From Haliscomenobacter sp033763495 (lineage in GTDB: Bacteria; Bacteroidota; Bacteroidia; Chitinophagales; Saprospiraceae), in contig NZ_JANRKL010000048.1 of NCBI RefSeq assembly GCF_033763495.1, positions 10,533 through 74,532 on the forward strand: a stretch of 64,000 bases of DNA, in the 5' to 3' direction. The translations under genes and the position numbers were made by a program. Shown here one piece after another: positions 8,020 to 15,811 of this stretch; position 1 is the stretch's first letter, and every line of letters begins with the position of its first letter. A model generated the notes under the pieces. The model made no database searches, was not told the DNA's origin, and saw only the letters and a program-made list of their open reading frames with translations.

Positions 8020-8763
8020 TTATAATTTTGCAGTGTTGTAACGTTTTTCAACCTCGGCCCAATTCAATACATTCCAAAAGGCTTTGATGTAATCGGCCCG
8101 TTTGTTTTGGTACTTGAGGTAATAGGCATGCTCCCAAACGTCCAAGCCCAAAATAGGAATTCCGCTTTGTTTTTTAACAATTTTAGTCATCAGGGGGTTG
8201 TCCTGATTGGGCGTGGAGCTAATGAAAAGCTCACCTTTGCTGTTTACACATAGCCAGGCCCAACCAGAACCAAAACGGCCAGTTGCCTCTGCGGTGAAGG
8301 TTTCCTTGAATTTATCGAAGCTACCAAATTTGGCCTCAATGGCTTTGCCCACATTGCCGGAAGGGGCACCACCGCCCTGAGGAGACAACAAGGACCAAAA
8401 CAGGGTATGGTTGAAATGCCCGCCGCCATTGTTGCGGATGGCGGGTTCTTTGCTTGTCACATTAATCAACACCAGATCAATGCTCATGGTCGCAAAGGCC
8501 GTCCCTGCGACAGCTTTGTTGAGGTTGGTCACATAGGCATTGTGGTGGCGATCGTGGTGGATCTCCATGGTCATTTTGTCAAAATGAGGCTCCAGCGCGT
8601 CATTTGCAAAAGCGAGTGGCGGGAGGCTAAAGGGGCCGGTTTGTTCTTCACCTGGCAAATCCAGCTCATTTTCTAATGTAGGATCAGCCCAAAGGTTGCG
8701 GGGCTTAAGTAGGGAAGCAGCAGCTACAAATAAACCGGTACGCAGGAAATTTCGCTTGTTCAT
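8020..8763 (-). CDS. Exported Fe/Mn superoxide dismutase
   Basis: 247 residues from the second possible ATG (MNKRNFLRTGLFVAAASLL), chosen because it opens directly with a signal sequence; an upstream ATG adds ten residues. NKRNFLRTG plus the hydrophobic stretch looks Tat-like with a KR instead of RR pair, so the protein is probably periplasmic. The SOD core has the N-terminal helical hairpin (LEPHFDKMTMEIHHDRHH, GGGHFNHTLFW) and the C-terminal metal site (LDVWEHAYYLKYQNKRADY); the four expected ligands (two His, Asp of DVWEH, His of WEHAYY) are present. It converts superoxide to hydrogen peroxide and oxygen. Iron versus manganese use cannot be decided from the sequence. Confidence 0.93.
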   Translation of the reverse strand: MNKRNFLRTGLFVAAASLLKPRNLWADPTLENELDLPGEEQTGPFSLPPLAFANDALEPHFDKMTMEIHHDRHHNAYVTNLNKAVAGTAFATMSIDLVLINVTSKEPAIRNNGGGHFNHTLFWSLLSPQGGGAPSGNVGKAIEAKFGSFDKFKETFTAEATGRFGSGWAWLCVNSKGELFISSTPNQDNPLMTKIVKKQSGIPILGLDVWEHAYYLKYQNKRADYIKAFWNVLNWAEVEKRYNTAKL

Positions 8764-8791
8764 TGATTGATTTTTTGATAAAACAGTCTCC

Positions 8792-8821
8792 AACTCCGAG
8801 GAGTTCGATTTAGGCCTAAAT
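8792..8821. promoter_or_regulatory. Two dyad elements in the superoxide dismutase leader
   Basis: Between 29 and 58 bp upstream of the superoxide dismutase start are AACTCC-GA-GGAGTT (8792-8805) and the perfect 14-bp palindrome ATTTAGGCCTAAAT (8808-8821). Two adjacent dyads this close to a start codon are plausible operator or leader-hairpin elements. No known regulator consensus was matched, so function is inference only. Confidence 0.35.
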
Positions 8822-8993
8822 ATAAAGCGCTTCCGGGTTTTATTAAATTTTTGTAAGAATGAGCATTAAAATTTTCCATTTGCTTCTTTTTTAGTGATAA
8901 ATTTTACCAAATAAAAAAAATCATTATTATTATGAATCAAAAGAGGATTAAACCAAATTTAATCCATTTTTTTCTCATCAAACTCGCTCTGCC

Positions 8994-9428
8994 ATGCTAT
9001 CTGTTAGTCGTCTGCTCAACAACAAGGAAAACAACTCGGTTTGGAGCGTCAGTCCCGACCATATGGTGATTGACGCCCTCAATGTAATGTCTGAAAAAGG
9101 AATTGGTGCTGTATTGGTAATGGATGGAGACCGCCTGATTGGTATATTTTCAGAGAGGGACTATGCGCGCAAGGGCATCATTGCCGGGCGAAAGGCTAAG
9201 AGCACTCCGGTGACTGAAGTGATGACCCCAAATGTTTTTACCGTATCGCCGAGTATGGATATTGAGGATTGTATGACCTTGTTTTCTGAAAAGCGCATTC
9301 GCCACCTCCCGGTGGTTGACAATCAGCGTGTAATTGGTATGCTAAGCATTGGCGACATCGTGACCGCCATCATCCAAGCGCAAGATCAACAAATCAAATA
9401 CCTGGAAGCCTACATCACTGGTCAATGA
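8994..9428 (+). CDS. CBS-domain pair protein
   Basis: 144 residues made almost entirely of two CBS domains (about 8-67 and 77-137): WSVSPDHMVIDALNVMSEKG, AVLVMDGDRLIGIFSERDYAR, then VTEVMTPNVFTVSPSMDIED and HLPVVDNQRVIGMLSIGDI. Stand-alone CBS pairs bind adenine nucleotides or related ligands and regulate partner proteins; the partner is not identifiable here. Cytosolic, with no signal peptide. It lies 97 bp upstream of nhaD on the same strand, so a shared transcript is possible but not evident. The AT-rich 230-bp stretch before it (8764-8993) contains the superoxide dismutase leader and no gene. Confidence 0.92.
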   Translation: MLSVSRLLNNKENNSVWSVSPDHMVIDALNVMSEKGIGAVLVMDGDRLIGIFSERDYARKGIIAGRKAKSTPVTEVMTPNVFTVSPSMDIEDCMTLFSEKRIRHLPVVDNQRVIGMLSIGDIVTAIIQAQDQQIKYLEAYITGQ

Positions 9429-9525
9429 TTACAAGTGCTAAGCTTCCTTAACCCTTGCCTCAAGTGCCTTAGTTGCGCATTTGGGGCTTGTTTCATTCAC
9501 CTATTAATCCTCAATACCTACAACT

Positions 9526-10839
9526 ATGGCCACACTTCTGATCGTTGTTTTTGTGATTGGTTATGCTTTTATCGCGCTGGAGCACCCCCTGAAGCTGGAT
9601 AAAGCCGCCTCCGCCATGCTGACTGGTGTTTTATGCTGGATGGTATTGGCTTATGGTTATTCTTCCATGCCAGCTGCTGCCGGGACAAGCGGGACGGTTA
9701 CGGAAATTTTGGAACATTCCCTGTTCGAGCACCTGGGCGAAATTGCTGGTATCCTCTTTTTCCTGTTGTGCGCGATGACCATTGTTGAACTGGTAGACGT
9801 TCACGATGGTTTTCGGGTCATTACGGATCGAATCACCACTACTGACCGAATTAAACTGATGTGGATCATTTCCTGGGTCACTTTTTTCCTTTCGGCGGGC
9901 TTGGACAATATGACTACCGCCATCATCATGTGTGCATTGATCCGGCGTTTGGTCAAAAAACAGGAAAACATCTGGTTATTCGGTGGTTTCGTGATCATCG
10001 CAGCCAATGCGGGTGGGGCCTGGTCGCCGATTGGGGACGTTACCACCATTATGTTGTGGATTGGAGGACAGGTATCAACGGTGAAAATCATGCAAGCTTT
10101 GATTATTCCTTCAGCAGTGAGTCTTTTGGTTCCCTTGTTGGTGGCCAGTTTTTTCCTCAAGGGCAAAATGGAAACCAAGAATTTGCAGGAGGAAGACATC
10201 AATAAGACCTTCGTTTTACCAGCCTGGGAAAAAAACCTGATGCTGGTATTGGGGGGCGTAGCTTTACTTTCGGTACCGGTTTTTAAATATTTTACCCATT
10301 TTCCGCCCTACATGGGTATTTTATTGTCTTTGGGTATCCTTTGGTACATCACCGAATTTTTGCACCGAGGTGACCCAAAAGAGGTACAGCATGACTATTC
10401 GGTAGGGGCTATGTTGCGGCGGATTGATACACCGAGTATCCTATTTTTCCTGGGCATCTTGCTGGCAGTAGGTGCATTGGATACTTCAGGCCACTTGACC
10501 TTGGCTGCAGATTACCTCAATAATTCGATTGGGAACATTTACTTGATCAATACCATTATTGGATTGCTTTCTTCGATTGTGGACAATGTACCCTTGGTGG
10601 CCGCAGCAATGGGGATGTATGACCTGAACACTTTTGCTACTGATCACCCATTCTGGGAATCATTGGCCTACTGTGCGGGTACGGGCGGGAGTATTTTGAT
10701 CATTGGATCGGCGGCCGGTGTAGCTTCCATGGGGATTTTAAAAATCGACTTTTTGTGGTACATGCGCCACATTTCCCTTTACGCATTGATCGGATACTTG
10801 TGTGGTATCGGTACGTATTATTTGATGAGCCACGGATAA
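9526..10839 (+). CDS. nhaD: NhaD-type sodium/proton antiporter
   Basis: 437 residues with about 11-12 hydrophobic segments. It resembles the NhaD branch of the ion-transporter (ArsB/NhaD) superfamily: an opening LIVVFVIGYAFIALEHPLKL, FFLSAGLDNMTTAIIMCALI, the matching NANAGGAWSP-like segment (IIAANAGGAWSPIGDVTTIM), and in the second half LLSSIVDNVPLVAAAMGMY and GTGGSILIIGSAAGVASMG. The two Asp-Asn (LDNMT, VDNVP) repeats are the characteristic inverted elements. It exchanges Na+ (or Li+) for H+ at the inner membrane. The gene ends just before a very long inverted repeat that probably terminates it. Confidence 0.93.
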   Translation: MATLLIVVFVIGYAFIALEHPLKLDKAASAMLTGVLCWMVLAYGYSSMPAAAGTSGTVTEILEHSLFEHLGEIAGILFFLLCAMTIVELVDVHDGFRVITDRITTTDRIKLMWIISWVTFFLSAGLDNMTTAIIMCALIRRLVKKQENIWLFGGFVIIAANAGGAWSPIGDVTTIMLWIGGQVSTVKIMQALIIPSAVSLLVPLLVASFFLKGKMETKNLQEEDINKTFVLPAWEKNLMLVLGGVALLSVPVFKYFTHFPPYMGILLSLGILWYITEFLHRGDPKEVQHDYSVGAMLRRIDTPSILFFLGILLAVGALDTSGHLTLAADYLNNSIGNIYLINTIIGLLSSIVDNVPLVAAAMGMYDLNTFATDHPFWESLAYCAGTGGSILIIGSAAGVASMGILKIDFLWYMRHISLYALIGYLCGIGTYYLMSHG

Positions 10840-10859
10840 GCGCCGAAGGCGCCTAAATT

Positions 10860-10984
10860 CTTAGGTGAAGCCCTTAGGTGAACTTAGGTGTCTTAGGTGG
10901 TGAATAATATACCCCTGCGGAGCAGGGCTTTTTTTTCTTTCCACCACCTAAGACACCTAAGTTCACCTAAGGGGTTCACCTAAG
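10860..10984. repeat. Long inverted repeat made of CTTAGGTG-like octamers, flanking a terminator
   Basis: Arms of 43 bp, 10860-10902 and 10942-10984, are reverse complements with a single mismatch. Each arm is built from tandem variants of CTTAGGTG (CTTAGGTGAA, CTTAGGTGAACTTAGGTG, TCTTAGGTGG). They enclose an ordinary rho-independent terminator at 10913-10936. The element fills the gap between the convergent nhaD and lipoprotein genes. A related element is at 59018-59130. Confidence 0.9.
10913..10936 (+). terminator. Rho-independent terminator after nhaD
   Basis: Stem CCCTGC (10913-10918) / GCAGGG (10922-10927) with loop GGA, then C and eight T residues (10929-10936). This is a textbook intrinsic terminator for nhaD, and it sits at the tip of the larger inverted repeat 10860-10984. 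Confidence 0.85.
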
Positions 10985-10996
10985 AAAAGTTATATT

Positions 10997-11647
10997 TTAT
11001 TCTCCTCCTTCAACCAATTCCCGGCCAGCCTGGGTAAAGGCTTCCAGGTCGGCCAAAAGCACCTTAGCTTGTTCGGCGATGTTGTGGAGTTCTTCGACGT
11101 TTTGGTTCAACTTTTGGCGAATGCTGGAAGCCACCAATACCATATGAAAGTCGTTTCCGGACTCCAGCACGCTGGTTACTTTATCAATGCTTTGACCAGC
11201 TTCTTTGTAGGTTACATCCCATTTTTTGCGCAGTTCAGCATTTTTTGACAATTCATCCTTACGGAGCTTCTCGTTGTGGATGTTGTTGCTCAATTGATCC
11301 AGGGTACCAAAGTATTCGTCCGAACTTTTTCCAACGCGTTCAAAATCACTTTTCAGTTTGTTGTAGCGAGCCTGAATGCCCGTCCATTCTTTTTCAAAAT
11401 CCTTGGACACTTCGGGCAAGTCGGGATTGGCTTGAGTAAGGCTTTCTTCGGCTTCTTGCAGGGTTTCTACTACCTGCGAAGAAAGTTTGACCCGGTTTTT
11501 TTCAAAAGACTCGATAGAGCTTTTTAAAACCTCTCCGTGTTTCAAGGCTTTTTTAGTCGTTTCCCAGCGGCATGCGCCCAGGGTGAGCACCAGCAAAAGC
11601 AAGGTGCCAATCATGGTTTTACGAATCATTTTAAGGTTGAATTGCAT
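10997..11647 (-). CDS. Coiled-coil lipoprotein of unknown function
   Basis: 216 residues. Basic N-terminus, hydrophobic core and lipobox LTLGAC (Cys26) give a clear lipoprotein signal; an internal ATG at residue 7 would equally well serve as start. The mature part is almost wholly helical and charged, with heptad-like spacing (SIESFEKNRVKLSSQVVETL, YNKLKSDFERVG, LRKDELSKNAELRKKWDVTYKEAG), so an extended helical bundle is likely. It lies 83 bp downstream of the caspase-hydrolase gene on the same strand, separated by a palindromic hairpin. No family was recognised with confidence; DUF2959-like helical lipoproteins are a loose comparison. Confidence 0.82.
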   Translation of the reverse strand: MQFNLKMIRKTMIGTLLLLVLTLGACRWETTKKALKHGEVLKSSIESFEKNRVKLSSQVVETLQEAEESLTQANPDLPEVSKDFEKEWTGIQARYNKLKSDFERVGKSSDEYFGTLDQLSNNIHNEKLRKDELSKNAELRKKWDVTYKEAGQSIDKVTSVLESGNDFHMVLVASSIRQKLNQNVEELHNIAEQAKVLLADLEAFTQAGRELVEGGE

Positions 11648-11698
11648 AAGTAAATGACAGAATCGTGTAGGGCAGAAAATTATTCTGGATGCTGAAGG

Positions 11699-11726
11699 GT
11701 AGAGACGCAGGGCAGTGCGTCTCTAC
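11699..11726. repeat. GTAGAGACGCA palindromic hairpin (copy 2)
   Basis: GTAGAGACGCA (11699-11709) and TGCGTCTCTAC (11716-11726) form a perfect 11-bp stem with loop GGGCAG. It lies 5 bp beyond the stop of the caspase-hydrolase gene and could end its transcript. The stem core AGAGACGCA is the same as in copy 1 at 7988-8011. Confidence 0.85.
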
Positions 11727-11730
11727 TGTA

Positions 11731-14700
11731 TTATTTTTTCAACAGATCCAAAATTTTGTTCAAACTATCCCCAACTGTGAAATAGTTCAAATGATGGCAT
11801 TTGACGTCAAAAAACAAAGGTGCAGGCTTGCGTTTGTTAGGCACCCGCTGTATACTAGTGACGTCTACAGCGATATCATTTGCTTCGGTGTAAAAAAGGG
11901 CAGCTACATTTTTGAACAGCTTGTTGACCAAACGTTTGGCTTGATTGTCTGTTTCCAAAAATTGGTCAAGGTGCCCGGCGACGACATAGTAGGGGATTCC
12001 GGGGTCTTTGCTTTGCTCCAGGTTTTTGAGAAAATTACTTTTGTCATTAAAGTTCATTTGCTCAAGGCTGATTGTCAGTTTTTTAGAGCCATTCAGGATT
12101 CCCATAATGCTGGCAATACCTGGAATGGCTAATCCAATGTTGATGGCCAGGGGCAAAAGCAGTAAGGCATTATCCCGGTATTTGGTCAAGTTGGCCAGGT
12201 TCGAACCTCCATTGGGTGTGCCAGCGAGGATGAGCTTAGTCACTACTGTATTACCGCCTAATTGCTCAATATAGTAACGAGAAACCAGGCCGCCCATAGA
12301 ATGCGCCAGGATCGTGAACTTTTTCCGAAGCATACCTCTTCGCTCAGCTTTAATTCCTACTGCTGCCAGTGCTTCTTTCAATTTCCCGGCATTGGCATCA
12401 ATGGTAGAGTTGAGGTTTTCGTAATCGTAGGCGAGCACCAGGTCTACGGTTTTATCCCGAAGGGCTTGCTCCATTCCCATGGCCATTTCCTGGGTATTGC
12501 CGATGATTCCATGAACGACCAGTAGGATGTTTTTTGCGGCGCTTACCTTTTCTTTTACACCAGTGTCGTGGTAAATGGGTTCTCCATCTTTGTATTCAAT
12601 CCAGCAGAGTTTGTTGAGGTTATCGTTACCCAACACAACTTTGAAAAAACAAAGTTTGAGCGCGCGAAACACACTTTTACTTTCTGCTTTAACATCGGGA
12701 ATGCTGCGAATTGCCACCTCAACTTTGCCAGAATTATTGGCTTTGGCTTCTCCAACCGGAATAAAATCCTCGCCATCAAAGGTTAGGGGAAGAATGAATT
12801 CACCCTCCTTCAATTGTTCATCCAACTCAATGAGCAATGGATTTTTTTCCAGGTCAGCATCATTTTGTAAATCATTCAATTCCAGGGTATCTGCACTGCT
12901 ACTGCTTAAATCGCGGCTGGAATATTCCAGCGACATCAGGTTATTCCAACCCAAAATCTGGGGTAAAGAAGCCACACTGTTCAGATCCCGAGTGGAGCTA
13001 CCTGCTGAAGACAAAGAAACATTGGCGCGGAAGGTATCGTGGCCTTTGATGGTGATTTTGCCACCAGCCAGTTTGGTTTCGGTTTTATTGATTTCCCCGG
13101 CCTGGACGCTGATCTTAAAGATGATGGTTTTGCTGAACCAGTCATTTTCAGGGGCTTTTTTGTCCTGGCCTTTTTTGACCAAATCCCTGGTACTGGAGAG
13201 ATCAGCAACCCCCTTGTTACTGGCTTTCCAAAATTCGGTCGTTTCTCCTAACCCTTCAAGGTCGTCCTTTTCGAGCAAAAAGTCTTCGTTGATCTTGGTC
13301 GTACTGATGATGAACTTCACAATTTCAACACTTTCCTTTTTGCCATTGGGCACTTCAAACTCCAAAAACTGAGGTTGTACAAATTGATCTTGGCCGGGGA
13401 TTTCATCGGCAGTGAGGTAATCGCCATTTAGGGAAACCACGCCATATTTGCCTGAAAAATAAAGGGCTTTGCAAAACAGGGTAGCCGCAGTTGCATTTTT
13501 TAGTTCCAAATCCAGGGGCAGAATGTATTGTCCGTTCAAATTCTTGCCCAATTGTACATTGATGACCTCGGTGTTAGGGTTAGCTGGGTCGATGATCCCT
13601 TTGGTCAAAACCTGGCCCGTATCGGAGTTTTTGGCGGTGATTTGGAAGGCATTGCGGTTGAATAGGGTACTGCGATTGTCCAACATGAGGTTTTGCTCCC
13701 ATTTGGCCATGCCATCCAGGATTTCGATGGCCAATTCAAATACTTTATCGTCATCATCACCACCAATCCTCTTTAGTAAGGTGTTGCTTTCCTGGTTGAA
13801 AATTTCCAATACATCCTGATCCAAATCCAGCCGATATTTGCCACCCACTTTTCCTTCCACCAATTCAAAATAGGGGGATAGCCGGGTTTTCCCCATTTTT
13901 TGTTGAGCACTCAAGTAGGCTTGATATCGCTTTTTCCCTTTTTCGGTGGTTTTGAGTGCGATGGTATAGGGCGTGCTGGGCAAACTGAGCAATCGCGCGT
14001 CATAACTGCCGTTCATGTCCAAGGCCAAATTGTTGGCTAAAACCACCGTACTGTCTTGAAAACCAACGCTGCTGGTACTGGCTCGCCCTATGGCCTTGCC
14101 TGTTTTCCGGTCTACAATTTCAAATTCGGCGATTTTATTCAACTCGGTCGAAAGCCCATGGATGGCACCACAATTGATGTTCCAGGCATTTTTTTCATTG
14201 GCGCTCAACAAATAAACCCTACGTTGAGTAAGGTCACTGGCTGATCCCAAATTCAAAAATTTCTGATAAGGATTGAAACCGGCAATGGGTTCGAACTGGG
14301 GGTGTTGTTTTTCAACAGACCTAAACATCGAAGCCTGACACCGGGTGTACAAATCAGCGTAACTGACGTTAGGATCATTTGCGAGCACATTCAGCAAATT
14401 GAAAGAAAACATACCACGTTGATTCTTCAATTCAAATGCTTTTTCCTGCCGATCGCAAGCCGACATCATCAAATGTGTTGCCAAAGGCAGCTGATTGGGC
14501 CGGGGGCCCTGAGGGAAATTTTTGACAAAATGACCGTTCAGGTAAGAGGCGTAGGGGCGGGCTTCGGTCCGGTCCGGGAAAAAGAATTGCCGGGATTTTC
14601 CGTGGTTGACATCGTCGATGGCCCGGGTCATTGTTCCCGAATGGCAACAATCAAAAATGGTCACTACATGCGCACCTTGTTGCTGGACCTGCTGCAACAA

Positions 14701-15090
14701 CACCCGGATTTCTTTATCCGAAAGGCAAAACTTATCCTTCAGGCCACTATCGTAACAAACCATGGCTTCTTGTACACCCGTTGGGTCGAGCCATTCAAAT
14801 TCGGGTGCTGCTTTCTCTTGGGTGCCGTGACCACTGTAGTACAAGAGCACTACATCGTCTTTTCCGGCTTTGGCCAGGTGATCTTGGCCAAATAGTTTGC
14901 ATATGTTTTGGTAAGTAGCATCCTGGTTCAGTAAGGTTAAACTTGGCGCTAGGTCAAAAGCTTTGGCATAGGTGTTGCTCAAAAAATCTTTCATGGCGCT
15001 TACATCGTTCCGGCAACCATCTAGTGGGGTGATTTTTGAATCGGGATGATAGGTGTCGATGCCAATAAAAAGGGAATACAGTTTTTTCAT
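11731..15090 (-). CDS. Caspase-like peptidase fused to a C-terminal alpha/beta hydrolase
   Basis: 1119 residues, no signal peptide, so probably cytosolic. Residues 1-~270 form a Peptidase_C14 (caspase/metacaspase-like) domain: KLYSLFIGIDTY at the start, catalytic His88 in YYSGHGT and catalytic Cys149 in DCCHSGT. Residues ~290-840 are a long beta-rich region of unrecognised domains containing three short repeats SSTRDL (632-637, 698-703) and SSRDL (724-728). Residues ~850-1119 are an alpha/beta hydrolase of the lipase / PGAP1-like type: oxyanion LLVVHGIIG (His860), nucleophile Ser931 in AHSMGG, AGTPNGG, and candidates Asp1072 and His1099 or His1100. It diverges from an ECF sigma factor gene and is followed by a lipoprotein gene. 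Substrates of either enzyme are unknown. Confidence 0.93.
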   Translation of the reverse strand: MKKLYSLFIGIDTYHPDSKITPLDGCRNDVSAMKDFLSNTYAKAFDLAPSLTLLNQDATYQNICKLFGQDHLAKAGKDDVVLLYYSGHGTQEKAAPEFEWLDPTGVQEAMVCYDSGLKDKFCLSDKEIRVLLQQVQQQGAHVVTIFDCCHSGTMTRAIDDVNHGKSRQFFFPDRTEARPYASYLNGHFVKNFPQGPRPNQLPLATHLMMSACDRQEKAFELKNQRGMFSFNLLNVLANDPNVSYADLYTRCQASMFRSVEKQHPQFEPIAGFNPYQKFLNLGSASDLTQRRVYLLSANEKNAWNINCGAIHGLSTELNKIAEFEIVDRKTGKAIGRASTSSVGFQDSTVVLANNLALDMNGSYDARLLSLPSTPYTIALKTTEKGKKRYQAYLSAQQKMGKTRLSPYFELVEGKVGGKYRLDLDQDVLEIFNQESNTLLKRIGGDDDDKVFELAIEILDGMAKWEQNLMLDNRSTLFNRNAFQITAKNSDTGQVLTKGIIDPANPNTEVINVQLGKNLNGQYILPLDLELKNATAATLFCKALYFSGKYGVVSLNGDYLTADEIPGQDQFVQPQFLEFEVPNGKKESVEIVKFIISTTKINEDFLLEKDDLEGLGETTEFWKASNKGVADLSSTRDLVKKGQDKKAPENDWFSKTIIFKISVQAGEINKTETKLAGGKITIKGHDTFRANVSLSSAGSSTRDLNSVASLPQILGWNNLMSLEYSSRDLSSSSADTLELNDLQNDADLEKNPLLIELDEQLKEGEFILPLTFDGEDFIPVGEAKANNSGKVEVAIRSIPDVKAESKSVFRALKLCFFKVVLGNDNLNKLCWIEYKDGEPIYHDTGVKEKVSAAKNILLVVHGIIGNTQEMAMGMEQALRDKTVDLVLAYDYENLNSTIDANAGKLKEALAAVGIKAERRGMLRKKFTILAHSMGGLVSRYYIEQLGGNTVVTKLILAGTPNGGSNLANLTKYRDNALLLLPLAINIGLAIPGIASIMGILNGSKKLTISLEQMNFNDKSNFLKNLEQSKDPGIPYYVVAGHLDQFLETDNQAKRLVNKLFKNVAALFYTEANDIAVDVTSIQRVPNKRKPAPLFFDVKCHHLNYFTVGDSLNKILDLLKK

Positions 15091-15126
15091 AGTATGTTGG
15101 TTTTTTAGATAACGAAAAGTACTAAT

Positions 15127-15162
15127 TTTAATTTTTAGTGAAAATTTTTTCTAAAAATTAAA
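15127..15162. promoter_or_regulatory. 12-bp inverted repeat between the divergent caspase and sigma-factor genes
   Basis: TTTAATTTTTAG (15127-15138) and CTAAAAATTAAA (15151-15162) are exact reverse complements separated by 12 nt. They lie in the AT-rich 134-bp region shared by the two divergent promoters, 37 bp upstream of the caspase-hydrolase start and 63 bp upstream of the sigma-factor start. Position and symmetry suggest an operator controlling one or both genes; no regulator is identified. Confidence 0.4.
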
Positions 15163-15224
15163 GCAGAAAAGCAACGTTTTTTAGCCCGGGATTGTACTAG
15201 GGTAAAAAACATTCGAGCACCTAT

Positions 15225-15764
15225 ATGGAAAACCGTGAAATGGCTGATGTACTGGAGGGTTGCCGCCGCAAGGATCGTGCAGCTCAGAAGGAACTGTACC
15301 GGCAGTTTTACGGTTACGCCATGTCGATTTGTTTGCGCTATTGTGACAATGAAGATGAGGCGATTGAAGTAGCCAACGATGCTTTTTTGAAAGTTTTTCT
15401 AAACATCAAACGTTACGATCCTCAACTGCCTTTTAAACCGTGGTTTCGACGAATTTTGATCAATACGGCGATCAATCACATCAAGCAGAAACAGAAACTC
15501 AAAATCGGCACACTGATGGACACTGAATACAACATCCCCGACACTGAAGAAATCCTGGCCAGGTTGGGCTTCCAGGAATTGATGAAACTGGTGCGATCGC
15601 TTTCCACCGCATACCGCACCGTATTCAATTTGTATGTACTGGATGGCTTTACCCATGAGGAAATTTCACAGCAGCTGGGAATTTCAGTTGGGACATCTAA
15701 ATCGAATTTATCCAAAGCAAGGGAGCGTTTGAGGCAATTGATCTTGCAACAAATGCAACAATAG
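15225..15764 (+). CDS. ECF-type RNA polymerase sigma factor
   Basis: 179 residues. Sigma-70 region 2 (about 25-92; YRQFYGYAMSICLRYCDNEDE, DAFLKVFLNIKRYD, KPWFRRILINTAINHIK) and region 4 (about 118-172; LSTAYRTVFNLYVLDGFTHE, ISQQLGISVGTSKSNLSKAR). Region 3 is missing, as in ECF factors. It redirects RNA polymerase to a small regulon. The next gene, 47 bp downstream, has the layout of the membrane partner usual for Bacteroidota ECF operons. Divergent from the caspase-hydrolase gene, which may be in its regulon (inference). Confidence 0.94.
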   Translation: MENREMADVLEGCRRKDRAAQKELYRQFYGYAMSICLRYCDNEDEAIEVANDAFLKVFLNIKRYDPQLPFKPWFRRILINTAINHIKQKQKLKIGTLMDTEYNIPDTEEILARLGFQELMKLVRSLSTAYRTVFNLYVLDGFTHEEISQQLGISVGTSKSNLSKARERLRQLILQQMQQ

Positions 15765-15811
15765 GCAAAGGGCAATCAAATTTTTGCCCCACTACACAGA
15801 CTTTAATTGCC

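Noticed and set aside
12575..13372. 265-codon plus-strand open frame opposite the caspase-hydrolase gene
   Set aside because: Serine/leucine-rich low-complexity translation typical of an antisense shadow; the minus-strand frame carries all conserved motifs.
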